A DNA stretch of 27,670 nucleotides from CAWEHT01 sp963808455 (GCA_963808455.1 CAWEHT010000345.1:1-27670), one strand, 5' to 3'. Shown: positions 8,087 to 16,490, numbered from the stretch's first letter. Translations and numbers: made by a program. The notes: generated by a model from the sequence alone, not told the origin.

Positions 8087-8099
8087 GCGGCTTGACAGC
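8079..8099. promoter_or_regulatory. Palindrome over both -35 boxes, possible operator
   Basis: Perfect 9-bp arms GCTGTCAAG (8079-8087) and CTTGACAGC (8091-8099) around CGG. The palindrome consists of the -35 boxes of the two divergent promoters plus flanks. A dimeric regulator bound here would cover both, but the symmetry alone could also arise from the two facing TTGACA boxes. Confidence 0.5.
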
Positions 8100-8121
8100 C
8101 GGTGCTGCTCAAAGGTATAAT
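8092..8121 (+). promoter_or_regulatory. Consensus sigma-70 promoter for the liv operon
   Basis: TTGACA (8092-8097), an 18-nt spacer, TATAAT (8116-8121), all consensus positions matched. Transcription would start near 8128, about 270 nt before the livJ ATG. Confidence 0.75.
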
Positions 8122-8396
8122 TGTGCATGCATTTGCTTGTAAGTCAGATTACATTGTTGCGGCGCCCCGCTCACCCATCCCAGTGCGGAGCACGCTGCAC
8201 CACCACCACCTGGGTGACAGTGCAGAAAGGAGGCCCTGAATCCATCCGCGGTGATTCGGTTTGACCACAGCGAATGGGATCTAGAGACAAATGGCTGGTC
8301 GCCCGCCTGGCTGCCGGCACAGTTGAAGGGCTTGCCCTGACATCGCTTGACTCCATTTGCATCAGCGGAATCTTGACATCAGGAGGAGAGGTTACC

Positions 8397-9647
8397 ATGC
8401 GCACGTTCAGATTCTTGTCTGTCCTCGTTTTGCTGGCCCTGGTCCTGGGTGCCTGCGCGCAGCCGGCACCTGCCCCTGCGACCTCGGCGCCCGCCGCAGC
8501 ACCGACCACAGCCCCTGCGGAAGCAGCGACCACAGCCCCTGCGGCCGCTCCTACTACGGCGGCAGCTCCCGCCGCGAATGGCGCCCAGCTCAAGGTGGCC
8601 GTGTTGGCCCCGCTTTCCGGCGCTCAGCCCACGTTCGGCGTCTCGACCCGCAACGGCGCTCTGTTGGCCATCAAGGAATGGAACGCCAAGGGTGGCGTGC
8701 TGGGCATGCAGATCCAGCCCGTCGTCGAAGACAGCCAATGCAGTCCTGACCCGGCCGTGGCGGCGGCCAACAAGGTCATCAGCGAGGACGGCGTGCACTA
8801 CATCATCGGCGAGGTCTGCTCCTCGGCCTCGATCCCCATCTCCGAGATCGCCAACAAGGCCAAGGTCATCCAGATCAGCCCGACCTCAACCAATCCCAGC
8901 GTGACCGTGGATGCGCAGGGCAACACCAAGCCCTACATCTTCCGCGCTTGCTTCATCGATCCATTCCAGGGCACGGTGGGTGCGAAGTTCGCGTTCGGCA
9001 CGCTGAACGCTAAGACCGCCTACATTATGTCCAACCAGGCCAACGACTACGTGCGTGGCCTGGCAGACAACTTCCAATCAGCCTTCACTGCGTTAGGCGG
9101 CAAGGTGCTGGGCCGCGAGAATTACACCTCGACAGATACAGACTTCTCGGCCATTCTGTCAAAGATCGCGGCGGCCAAGCCCGACATGATCTACCTGCCT
9201 GACTACTACAACGTGGTTAACCTGGTCACGCAGCAGGCCAAACAGGTCGGCATCACGGCACCCTTCATGGGCGGCGATGGGTGGGACTCCTCCGATCTGA
9301 ACGTGAAGGCGGCCGCGGGCGGCTACTATACCAACCATTACTCGAAGGACGATCCTCGCCCCGAGGTGCAGAACTGGATCAAGGATTACGAGACCGAGTA
9401 CAACACCACGGCAGCCCCGGACGCACTGGCAACCCTGGCGTACGACGCGACCAACCTGCTGCTCGAAAGCATCAAGGAAGCTGGCGCCGACAACACCGAC
9501 CAGGTGAAGACCGCGCTGGAGGGCATCAAGTTCCAGGGCGTATCGGGCACCATCACGTTTGACAAGAGCCACAACCCGATCAAGGCCGCCGTGGTGCTGG
9601 CCGTGACCGCGACTGGTGTCAAGTACAATTCGACCGTAAATCCGTAA
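8397..9647 (+). CDS. livJ: Branched-chain amino acid/amide ABC transporter substrate-binding lipoprotein
   Basis: 416 aa. The N terminus MRTFRFL plus a hydrophobic stretch ends in the lipobox VLGAC with the lipidated cysteine at residue 20. A linker of about 40 residues rich in A, P and T tethers the domain. The rest is a Peripla_BP_6 receptor: LKVAVLAPLSGAQPTFG, EWNAKGGVLG, a Cys pair (SQCSPDP and GEVCSS) as in LivJ/LivK, and later DYYNVVNLV and DALATLAYDATNLL. It would capture branched-chain amino acids, amides or urea outside the membrane and deliver them to the LivHMGF complex. The ATG at 8397 has AGGAGGAGAG upstream and begins the signal peptide; the in-frame extension to 8274 is not needed. 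It is the first gene of a complete five-gene operon. Confidence 0.93.
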   Translation: MRTFRFLSVLVLLALVLGACAQPAPAPATSAPAAAPTTAPAEAATTAPAAAPTTAAAPAANGAQLKVAVLAPLSGAQPTFGVSTRNGALLAIKEWNAKGGVLGMQIQPVVEDSQCSPDPAVAAANKVISEDGVHYIIGEVCSSASIPISEIANKAKVIQISPTSTNPSVTVDAQGNTKPYIFRACFIDPFQGTVGAKFAFGTLNAKTAYIMSNQANDYVRGLADNFQSAFTALGGKVLGRENYTSTDTDFSAILSKIAAAKPDMIYLPDYYNVVNLVTQQAKQVGITAPFMGGDGWDSSDLNVKAAAGGYYTNHYSKDDPRPEVQNWIKDYETEYNTTAAPDALATLAYDATNLLLESIKEAGADNTDQVKTALEGIKFQGVSGTITFDKSHNPIKAAVVLAVTATGVKYNSTVNP

Positions 9648-9758
9648 CAATCGAACATAGTGGGCGGTCCGGCGCCGGATCGTTGGTCAAGTCACTGGCG
9701 CCGTCACGACTGAAGACGGCAAGCAAGGATCCTGGCGCTGAGACTGGCGCCCACCCTG

Positions 9759-9789
9759 AGGTGGAGGGCGGTCATTCCGCCCTCCACCT
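9759..9789 (+). terminator. Hairpin between livJ and livH
   Basis: Perfect 13-bp arms AGGTGGAGGGCGG (9759-9771) and CCGCCCTCCACCT (9777-9789) with a 5-nt loop, 112 nt after livJ. There is no T run. Such intercistronic hairpins commonly raise receptor output over permease output by partial termination or mRNA protection; that role is inferred. Confidence 0.5.
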
Positions 9790-9869
9790 GTGTTAGGTGG
9801 AGACAACGGAATGGCGAACCGGTCTTGCTTCGAGACTGGGCACAGTTCGCCCAAGCCAGAGGCTTCCCT

Positions 9870-9893
9870 GAGACATCCTTTGAGACATCCTTT
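9870..9893 (+). repeat. Tandem 12-bp repeat before livH
   Basis: GAGACATCCTTT occurs twice head to tail (9870-9881 and 9882-9893), immediately before the livH ribosome site GGAGG. It may be simple slippage. Confidence 0.7.
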
Positions 9894-9908
9894 TGGAGGC
9901 ATGCGCCG

Positions 9909-11039
9909 ATGCAACAGGCGAGCGTTCCACAGCAATCCTCTTACGCCGCGCGCAGACCCGGAGCCCGGATGGCATGGATCGGCCAGGGTTTTCTGATACT
10001 GCTGGCCATAGGGGCGGCGGTTCTTGTTCTGCCCCATCTGTTCACTGAGCCGCTGCTTTTTCTCCAGATCGTGCTCAGTGGCTTGCAATTGGGCTTCGTT
10101 TATGCGCTGATCGCCCTTGGCTACACCATGGTGTACGGCATCGTCAAGCTGATCAACTTCGCCCACGGCGATGTGTTCATGTGTGGCGCCTTCGTGAGCT
10201 ACTTTGCCGTGGCTCAATTCGGCCTGCACACCTGGCCCATGGTGGTCTTCCCGGGCCTGTCCCCGAGCATTGGGCTCGTCATCGGCTCGCTCACGGTCAT
10301 TTTGCTGTCGATGATCGTCTGCGCCGTGCTAGCATTTGTCATCGAGCGGGTGGCCTACAAGCCGCTGCGCGATGCGCCACGCATCGCGGCTCTGATCACG
10401 GCCATCGGTGTCTCATTCTTCCTGGAATACTTCGGGGCGTTGAATTTCGTGTTCTCGCCGCGCAACATCCCCTACCAGCGTCCTTTTGACGTGGTGACGT
10501 GGAGCATCAGCGCCAGAGGCATCATCATGCTCCAGCCCGGGGTGGCGGCACCGCCGAACGGGATCGTGGTTTCGAATATCTTTCTGTTCACCGGGCTGGC
10601 GGCGGTGCTGGTGCAGCTGGCTTTGCAGTTCCTGGTGCACCGCACCAAGATGGGCAAGGCCATGCGGGCCGCCTCGTTCGACAAGCCCACAGCCCGGCTG
10701 ATGGGCATCAATGTGGACCAGGTCATATCGTTCACCTTCGCCGTCGGAGCAGCTCTCGCAGGGTTGGGTGGCGTGCTCTATGCGATCGCCTATCCCTCCA
10801 TCTACACGCTGCTCGGCGTATTGCCCGGGCTGAAGGCCTTTGTGGCCGCGGTTGTAGGGGGCATTGGCAGCATCCCTGGCGCCTTCGTGGGGGCCCTGAT
10901 CATGGGCCAGGCCGAGGGGTTGACCATGGGCTTCATCTCGACGCCGATGCGCGACGCGGTGGCCTTCACCATCTTGATCCTCGTCCTCCTGGTCCGGCCG
11001 ACGGGCATCTTCGGCGAACCGGAGAAGGAAAAGGCATAG
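9909..11039 (+). CDS. livH: Branched-chain amino acid ABC transporter permease LivH
   Basis: 376 aa with about eight to nine membrane helices. Family marks are GLQLGFVYALIALGYTMVYGIVKLINFAHGDVFM near residue 60, ERVAYKPLRDAPRIAALITAIGVS, and the C-terminal block VGAALAGLGGVLYAI, PGLKAFVAAVVGGIGSIPGAFVGA ending RPTGIFGE. The AVVGGIGS region is the coupling segment to the ATPases. It forms the transmembrane pore with LivM. ATG 9909 follows GGAGG with a 9-nt spacer; the frame is open further upstream but carries no homology there. It lies 261 nt after livJ and 10 nt before livM. Confidence 0.93.
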   Translation: MQQASVPQQSSYAARRPGARMAWIGQGFLILLAIGAAVLVLPHLFTEPLLFLQIVLSGLQLGFVYALIALGYTMVYGIVKLINFAHGDVFMCGAFVSYFAVAQFGLHTWPMVVFPGLSPSIGLVIGSLTVILLSMIVCAVLAFVIERVAYKPLRDAPRIAALITAIGVSFFLEYFGALNFVFSPRNIPYQRPFDVVTWSISARGIIMLQPGVAAPPNGIVVSNIFLFTGLAAVLVQLALQFLVHRTKMGKAMRAASFDKPTARLMGINVDQVISFTFAVGAALAGLGGVLYAIAYPSIYTLLGVLPGLKAFVAAVVGGIGSIPGAFVGALIMGQAEGLTMGFISTPMRDAVAFTILILVLLVRPTGIFGEPEKEKA

Positions 11040-11049
11040 GAGGACGACC

Positions 11050-12414
11050 ATGGGTCTTACAACACTTGCCATCTACATCGTCAAGATCGTCGGCCTGCTG
11101 GCCTGGGTCTATGGCTTGTTGTGGGTGCTGGGCCGCCAGCCATGGCCGGTGAAGGTCGCCGGCCTGATCCTGGCCTGGGCCATTCCGCAGCTGGCCCTGA
11201 CATCCATCGGGGGTGTCCAGGTGCTGAACGGTTTTGACAACGGTCTCCTGCTCGACGCCTCTGCGGTGGCCATGCTTTGTTTGGGGCTAAACCTCATCTA
11301 TGGCTTCAACGGACAGTTCTCGTTGGGCCAATATGGCTTCTACGGCATCGGGGCCTATACTGCCGCCGATATCACTTTCAAATGGGTCAACGGCGATGCC
11401 TCTGGGCTTTTCGTCGCGGCCATCGGCGTGATCGTGGGCGCGGCCATGATCCTCGGGCTGAAGCATTTCCTGGTGAGCCGATTCAAAGGCATGCCGGTCA
11501 TGTCGCAATTGACGCTCTACCTGATTGGAGCGGTTGTCTCCGGCGTGATAGCTGTATGGATCGGCAATATCTGCGCGCACGCCCTGGCGCCGGCCTTGGG
11601 CACCGAGGCGAACCCGGGCAGCCTGCTCGGGCTGCCGGCCCAGAACGTGGTCTTTTTCCTGGCAGTCCTTATCGGCGGCGCCTTCGCCGCCGAAGTGAGC
11701 TTCCTCTTCGGGCTGCCCGTGCTGACCCTGGGCAGCGATTACTTTGGCATCGCCACCCTCGGTTTCACAATCGTCATCCAGACGCTCATGGTCAATTCCG
11801 ACACGCTGCTGCCCTTCCCCGAGATGAAGGGCGGGCGCGGCATGATCGGCATCCCTAAGCTAACCACCTGGACCTGGGCCTTCGTCTTCCTGGTCGCGAT
11901 CATCATCGTTATGCGCAACCTGATCTATTCCAGCACCGGCCGGGCCATTATGTCGGTGCGCGAGGATGAGACCGCGGCCAAGTCGATGGGCATCGATGTC
12001 GCCAACTACAAGCTGCTGGCCTTTGTGATCGGCAGCCTGTTTGCGGGGCTGGGCGGAGGCATCTATGCGCACTACATCGGGTTTCTGAGCCCGGCCACCT
12101 TCAGCTTCATTGCAGGCTTCAACCCTTTGATCATCATTGTGTTCGGTGGGTTGGGCAGCATGACCGGCACCCTCATGGCCAGCTATGGCTGGATGTTCTT
12201 CCTCGAAGGTCTGCTCCGCGTGCTACTCGGCCAGCTGGGCCCAGATGCGCCAACCTGGCGCTACGTGCTCTACCCGATCGCTTTGCTCTTGCTTATGTTA
12301 TTGCGCCCGCAAGGCCTGCTCGGCACCACGGAATGGGGCTTCCTGAAAGCACCTAAGGCGGCCCTGGGCAGTGCCGAAGAGTCGCAAGCCGCAGCGGCCG
12401 CAGCGGCCAAATAG
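11050..12414 (+). CDS. livM: Branched-chain amino acid ABC transporter permease LivM
   Basis: 454 aa, longer than the E. coli protein because of extra N-terminal helices and an inserted segment (about residues 150-215). Typical LivM blocks are CLGLNLIYGFNGQFSLGQYGFYGIGAYTAA, DYFGIATLGFTIVIQTL, GGRGMIGIP, GRAIMSVREDETAAKSMGIDV, FAGLGGGIYAHYIGFLSP and NPLIIIVFGGLGSMTGT, the last being the coupling loop. It ends with RPQGLLG and an alanine-rich tail. AGGAGG sits 6 nt before the ATG. Second pore subunit of the importer. Confidence 0.93.
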   Translation: MGLTTLAIYIVKIVGLLAWVYGLLWVLGRQPWPVKVAGLILAWAIPQLALTSIGGVQVLNGFDNGLLLDASAVAMLCLGLNLIYGFNGQFSLGQYGFYGIGAYTAADITFKWVNGDASGLFVAAIGVIVGAAMILGLKHFLVSRFKGMPVMSQLTLYLIGAVVSGVIAVWIGNICAHALAPALGTEANPGSLLGLPAQNVVFFLAVLIGGAFAAEVSFLFGLPVLTLGSDYFGIATLGFTIVIQTLMVNSDTLLPFPEMKGGRGMIGIPKLTTWTWAFVFLVAIIIVMRNLIYSSTGRAIMSVREDETAAKSMGIDVANYKLLAFVIGSLFAGLGGGIYAHYIGFLSPATFSFIAGFNPLIIIVFGGLGSMTGTLMASYGWMFFLEGLLRVLLGQLGPDAPTWRYVLYPIALLLLMLLRPQGLLGTTEWGFLKAPKAALGSAEESQAAAAAAAK

Positions 12415-12424
12415 GGGAGCCATC

Positions 12425-13243
12425 ATGCAACCACCCACCGACGGCCAGACACCCACCCTACAGATCGTGGGGCTGGCCAAACAGTTCGGCGGCCTGCGCG
12501 CCGTGAGCAGTTTCGATTTGGCGGTCCAGCAAGGTGAGCTGGCTGGCCTGATCGGCCCCAATGGCGCTGGCAAGACCACTGTTTTCAACATGGTCACGGG
12601 CCTGTACGTGCCGACGGCCGGCGACATCCTGTTCAATGGGGAAAGCCTGGTCGGCCTGGAACCTTTCGAAGTGACGCAGCAGGGCATCGGCCGGACTTTT
12701 CAGAACATCCGGTTGTTCCCAGCGCTGAGTGTGCTCGACAATGTGCGGATCGCGTACCATATCCATGCTGGCTACAGTCTGCAGGACGGCATCTTGCGCA
12801 CGCACAAGTTCGAGGCCAAGGAGCGGGAACTTTCTGAACGGGCCGCCGATCTGCTGACCATCTTCCATCTGGAACGCCTGCAGAACGAGACGGCCAGGAA
12901 CCTTCCCTACGGCGAACAGCGGCGTGTGGAGATCGCACGCGCGCTGGCGTCGAACCCCAAACTGCTCTTGTTGGACGAGCCGGCTGCCGGCATGAACCCT
13001 GCGGAGATCGTGACGCTGATGGAGCTGATCCACTTCGTGCGCGAGCGCTTCAACTTGACGGTCCTGCTGATCGAGCACCAGATGCGGCTGGTCATGGGGA
13101 TCTGTGAGCACATCACGGTAATGGACTTCGGTGAGGTGATCGCGCGCGGTGATCCAGCGGAGATCCAGAGCCACCCCCGCGTGATCGAGGCTTACCTGGG
13201 CCGTGGCGCAGCAGGGCGGGCCGGGGTCAAGAAGGTGGCGTAA
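12425..13243 (+). CDS. livG: Branched-chain amino acid ABC transporter ATPase LivG
   Basis: 272 aa. Walker A GPNGAGKT at residues 44-51, a GRTFQNIRLFPALSVLDNV Q-loop region typical of LivG, signature NLPYGEQRRVEIARAL, Walker B LLLLDEPAAGMNP and the switch histidine in LLIEHQM. LivG proteins carry a long insert between Q-loop and signature, seen here at about residues 110-150. It energises transport together with LivF. The ATG has GGGGAG upstream and lies 10 nt after the livM stop; livF starts 1 nt after its stop. Confidence 0.94.
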   Translation: MQPPTDGQTPTLQIVGLAKQFGGLRAVSSFDLAVQQGELAGLIGPNGAGKTTVFNMVTGLYVPTAGDILFNGESLVGLEPFEVTQQGIGRTFQNIRLFPALSVLDNVRIAYHIHAGYSLQDGILRTHKFEAKERELSERAADLLTIFHLERLQNETARNLPYGEQRRVEIARALASNPKLLLLDEPAAGMNPAEIVTLMELIHFVRERFNLTVLLIEHQMRLVMGICEHITVMDFGEVIARGDPAEIQSHPRVIEAYLGRGAAGRAGVKKVA

Positions 13244-13244
13244 C

Positions 13245-13955
13245 ATGTTATTGGAAGCCGAAAACCTGAATGTCTATTATGGTGCCATCCATGCCTTGCA
13301 TGGCATCAGCTTCAACGTCGAGGAAGGCGAGATCGTGACACTGATCGGCGCCAATGGCGCCGGAAAGTCCACGACACTCAAGACCATTTCGGGCCTGCTG
13401 CGCTCGCGGACCGGGAGCATCAAGCTGGGCGGCGCGGAGCTGACCTCCTGCGCGGCGCAGGATATCGTGCGCATCGGCGTGGTGCAGGTGCCGGAGGGGC
13501 GCAAGATCTTTGCGCCCCTGACGGTGCAGGAAAACCTGGAAATGGGGGCGTTCACGCGGACAGACCCAGCGGAGATCCGCCAGAGCATGGAACGCGTGTT
13601 CAAGAGCTTCCCACGGTTGAAGGAACGCCTGCAGCAAGCCGGCGGTACCCTCTCGGGTGGCGAGCAACAGATGCTGGCCATTGGTCGCGGGATGATGGCG
13701 CGGCCCAAGCTGTTGTTGCTCGACGAACCATCGATGGGGCTGGCGCCGATTCTGGTGGAGGAGATCTTTTCCATCATCCGGGAAATCAATGCGCAGGGCA
13801 CCGCCATCCTGCTTGTGGAGCAGAACGCCCTGATGGCGCTCTCGGTGGCAAACCGGGCCTATGTGCTGGAGACGGGACGCATCGCGCTGCAAGGCCCGGC
13901 CAGCGAGGTAATGCGCAACCCGCAAGTCGAAAAAGCCTATCTGGGCGGGCAATGA
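13245..13955 (+). CDS. livF: Branched-chain amino acid ABC transporter ATPase LivF
   Basis: 236 aa, the usual LivF size. Walker A GANGAGKS at residues 35-42, VPEGRKIFAPLTVQENL (Q-loop/LivF-specific block), signature LSGGEQQMLAIGRGMMARP, Walker B LLLLDEPSMGLAP and LLVEQNA as switch. The C terminus ends in EKAYLGGQ, the standard family ending. Last gene of the liv operon; a hairpin follows 13 nt after its stop. Confidence 0.94.
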   Translation: MLLEAENLNVYYGAIHALHGISFNVEEGEIVTLIGANGAGKSTTLKTISGLLRSRTGSIKLGGAELTSCAAQDIVRIGVVQVPEGRKIFAPLTVQENLEMGAFTRTDPAEIRQSMERVFKSFPRLKERLQQAGGTLSGGEQQMLAIGRGMMARPKLLLLDEPSMGLAPILVEEIFSIIREINAQGTAILLVEQNALMALSVANRAYVLETGRIALQGPASEVMRNPQVEKAYLGGQ

Positions 13956-13967
13956 CGTAAGGTGATC

Positions 13968-14000
13968 GAGAGTGGAGAACCGGCAATGATCTCCACTCTC
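13968..14000 (+). terminator. Hairpin after livF
   Basis: Perfect 11-bp arms GAGAGTGGAGA (13968-13978) and TCTCCACTCTC (13990-14000) with an 11-nt loop, in the gap between livF and the next gene. No T run follows, so termination is likely but not certain. Confidence 0.5.
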
Positions 14001-14055
14001 TGGGCCTGGGGATCGAGCAGGAGATGCGGGGTTACCAAAAGGGGGGAAGAACTCC

Positions 14056-14883
14056 ATGAGCCAGACACTGCCTGCAGCACCCGCGGCGCCTCAAACGGCA
14101 GGGCGCCCGTGGCGGCTTGTGCATACCATCTTGCTGCTCGCCACCTTCGCCGGCATCTGGCTGATCGGTCTCTTCGTGCCAGGCCGTCTGTGGGCGTGGA
14201 TTGGCATTATGATTCTCGGCTTCTTGATGATGATCGTCATCGGGCTCGGCATCTCGGGCTGTGCCTGGGGCATCTTGATCGACGAACGAAACCTTATGAG
14301 CCTCGCACGCTTTCAGGCAATAATCTGGACGGTGTTCGTGTTATCCGCGTTCGTGGCCGCGGCGTTATGGAATATCAGCATTGGTCAGCCCGACGCTCTG
14401 GCCATCGCTGTGCCGCCGCAGCTGTGGGCGCTCATGGGGATCAGCATGACCTCGTTGGTCGGAACCCCACTGATCTTACAGCAGCAAAAGAAAGCGCAGC
14501 CAACCGGCGGCGGCCAGGCCGGTCAAGGTGCGCCAGCGATGCCGCAGGCAATGGCCAATCTGCTCGCGCACGGCGGGGGTTCCGCGCGCATCAACACCGT
14601 CGGTCTGCTGGTCGTCAACAACAACCGCCAGGACGCCAGCCTCGCGAACTTCTTCGAGGGCGAGCAGATAGGCAACGTCGGCGAGATCGATCTGGGCAAG
14701 GTGCAAATGTTTTACGTCACCTTGATCCTGGTGGTTACCTACACGCTGGCCCTGGTCGCCTTCTTTGGCAGTTCGTCTGGCAAGATCGGCGCGTTACCGC
14801 CCCTCAACGACGGCATCATCGCGCTGCTCGGCGTCAGCCACGCCACCTACCTGGCGAATAAGTCCGTCCAGCACGCCCAATGA
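14056..14883 (+). CDS. Uncharacterised five-TM membrane protein
   Basis: 275 aa. Hydrophobic segments lie at about residues 20-43, 48-74, 92-115, 116-140 and 215-240, the last after a soluble loop of about 70 residues rich in Q, G and P. Between helices 2 and 3 is the segment DERNLMSLARFQAIIWTVFVLSAF, which looks like a conserved cytoplasmic turn; I recall similar segments in unassigned bacterial membrane proteins but cannot name a family. The start is well supported (GGGGGGAAG about 8 nt upstream). Its stop overlaps a 34-codon frame (ATGA), which in turn overlaps a methyltransferase start. The operon relation to liv is uncertain because a hairpin lies between. Confidence 0.7.
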   Translation: MSQTLPAAPAAPQTAGRPWRLVHTILLLATFAGIWLIGLFVPGRLWAWIGIMILGFLMMIVIGLGISGCAWGILIDERNLMSLARFQAIIWTVFVLSAFVAAALWNISIGQPDALAIAVPPQLWALMGISMTSLVGTPLILQQQKKAQPTGGGQAGQGAPAMPQAMANLLAHGGGSARINTVGLLVVNNNRQDASLANFFEGEQIGNVGEIDLGKVQMFYVTLILVVTYTLALVAFFGSSSGKIGALPPLNDGIIALLGVSHATYLANKSVQHAQ

Positions 14884-14984
14884 GCGGCCGTGGGGACGAC
14901 AAAAAATCTGATCGGCTCGATATCAGCACTTCCAGCGTCAAGGATGTGGTCGCCGAGCTCGGAGATTGGCAAGACCTGTGCTGA
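14880..14984 (+). CDS. Possible 34-aa small protein, or lost N terminus of the methyltransferase
   Basis: Begins at an ATG overlapping the previous stop (ATGA) and reads MSGRGDDKKSDRLDI, then STSSVKDVVAELGDWQDLC, stop. The composition is charged and protein-like. Its stop overlaps the methyltransferase GTG by the arrangement GTGCTGA. Either it is a real, translationally coupled small protein, or a single-base error separates a natural N-terminal extension from the methyltransferase. Confidence 0.4.
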   Translation: MSGRGDDKKSDRLDISTSSVKDVVAELGDWQDLC

Positions 14985-15773
14985 CATCTGGAGAAGACTA
15001 CTTCGCGCGGCATCTGGCGCGCGTACCAGCATTTCGAGCGCTGATCCGCGGGCTGGAGAACCAGCTTTTTTCCCAGGAAGCGCTTCAAGGTCCGGTCCTC
15101 GACGTGGGCTGCGGCGACGGCCACTTTGCTGCCGTCGCCTTCCCCGACGGGCTGGACGCCGGCATCGACCTTACCTGGGACATCGTGGCGGAGGGCCGGG
15201 CCAACGGCCGCTACGGCCATGTCGAAGTGGCGGATGGAACGCGCCTGCCCTATCCTTCGGCAGCCTTTCGGACCGTAGTCAGCAACTGCGTGATCGAACA
15301 CGTCCCAGACATCGAGGGCCTGGTCGGCGAAGTGGCGCGGGTCCTGGCGCCGGGTGGGCGCTTTCTTTTCTCCGTACCCAACGATAGCTTCACCGGAGCG
15401 CTATTCACTGCCAGTTGCCTGGAACGCCTGGGGCTGCACAGGCAGGCAGAGATGTTCGGCCGCTGGTGGAACCGGCGCGCTGGCTCATTATCACCTGGAG
15501 CCGGCAGCCGTTTGGCAAGAACGGCTGGCCCGCTGCGGCCTGATCGTCAACCGGCACGTCTCTTACATGTCTCCAACGGCCACGCGTGCTTTCGAGCTGG
15601 CTCACTACTATTCTGTCCCTTCGCTCGCGTGGCATCGCGTGACCGGACGTTGGTCTCTTCGTCCCCAAAGCGTCAAGCATTCACTGGCCTTCCGATGGCT
15701 GCGGCGCTATGCCGCGGAGCCAGTGCCGGAATGGGGCACAAACACCTTTTACGTGTCGCGCAAGGCGCCTTGA
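14978..15773 (+). CDS. Class I SAM-dependent methyltransferase, one frameshift
   Basis: Methyltransf_11-type enzyme. Motif I VLDVGCGDG at residues 40-48 binds S-adenosylmethionine; AGIDLTWDI, ADGTRLPYPSAAFRTVVSNCVIEHVPD and EVARVLAPGGRFLFSVPN are the following Rossmann motifs. The frame changes once near 15465-15480, in a GGCGCGC stretch. The correct continuation reads LAHYHLEPAAVWQERLARCGL and ends in WGTNTFYVSRKAP at 15773. The corrected product is about 265 aa. The substrate is unknown. GTG 14978 is chosen over TTG 14966; neither has an ideal ribosome site. The 3' end is convergent with, and may slightly overlap, the response regulator. Confidence 0.78.
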
Positions 15774-16490
15774 GCAGGCCCATGCCGTGCGGGTGCGCGG
15801 GGCTGGATGGGCCTCAAGCTCCCGCCCGGCACGCCTGATCGATCAATCCCTCCGCGAGCGTATCTCAGCAATTCGATCCGGCTGTGCAGCCCCAGCTTGT
15901 CGCACAGGTTGAACTCGCCGCCCCGCGACTTCTATCAAGCCCAGAGCTAGCACGCCTGCAATTTGCTGATTGCTGTAGCCGCAGGCCAGCAAACCCAAGA
16001 GCGCCTGCTCGGCAGCGGTCAATGAATCGCTTGCTGGCACCCCCCCACGCGCGCTGCCGAACAGCTTGCCGGTCAGCCCCCGCTGAGTTTCGCTGTCGAC
16101 GTAGGTCTCACCGTGAGCTACCGCCCGCACAGCGCTGATCAACTCAGACTCCACCACGCGTTTGATGACATAGCCAGTGGCACCGGCGGCCAGCGCCTGC
16201 CGGACAAGGCTGTGGTCCTCGTGTAGGCTCAAGACCAGAATACGCGTTGCAGGGAGCAGCGCTCGCAGCTCGTGGGCTACCTGGATACCGTTGGCCCCGG
16301 GCATACTGATATCTGTCACGAGCACGTCGGGCAACAACTGTTTGGCCAGCTCCAGGGCCAGCTGCCCGTCTGGGGCTTCACCGACCACCTTGAAGTCTTG
16401 TTCCGCATTCAGCAAGGTGCATAGCCCGGCGCGCAGGGCCCTATGATCGTCGGCAATCAAGATGCTGATGAGCACGTGATCTCCATCCAT
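15749..16490 (-). CDS. NarL/FixJ-type response regulator, frameshift in the HTH
   Basis: Receiver domain with acidic pair D14-D15 (IADDH), phospho-acceptor D60 in VTDISMPG, S88 in LVLSLHED and K110 in GYVIKR. A LuxR-type HTH follows: SDSLTAAEQALLGLLACGYSNQQIAGVLALGL. In the frame read directly, translation then becomes unrelated and ends at 15843; switching frame near 15925 restores the recognition-helix ending FNLCDKLGLHSRIELLRYARGG, and that frame stops at 15749. I place the start at ATG 16490 (GAGGGA upstream) rather than 16559, since the receiver fold begins there. No partner histidine kinase is in the window. Phosphorylation would control dimerisation and DNA binding. Confidence 0.82.

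Larger units (their letters stand above)
8008..8396. other. Divergent control region and long livJ leader
   Basis: 389 bp without a convincing gene. It contains two back-to-back promoters (8057-8121) and, on the livJ side, a leader of about 270 nt. Within the leader TCACCCA (8171-8177) can pair with TGGGTGA (8211-8217), enclosing a CACCACCACC run. An AGGAGGAGAG ribosome site at 8381-8390 precedes the livJ ATG. I could not match a known riboswitch or T-box. Confidence 0.6.

Noticed and set aside
8128..8396. T-box or other known riboswitch before livJ
   Set aside because: I looked for the T-box sequence TGGNACCGCG and for familiar riboswitch cores and found none.
12458..13246. 262-codon antisense frame across livG
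   Set aside because: Shadow of a gene with complete ABC ATPase motifs; histidine/glutamine-rich and without its own ribosome site.
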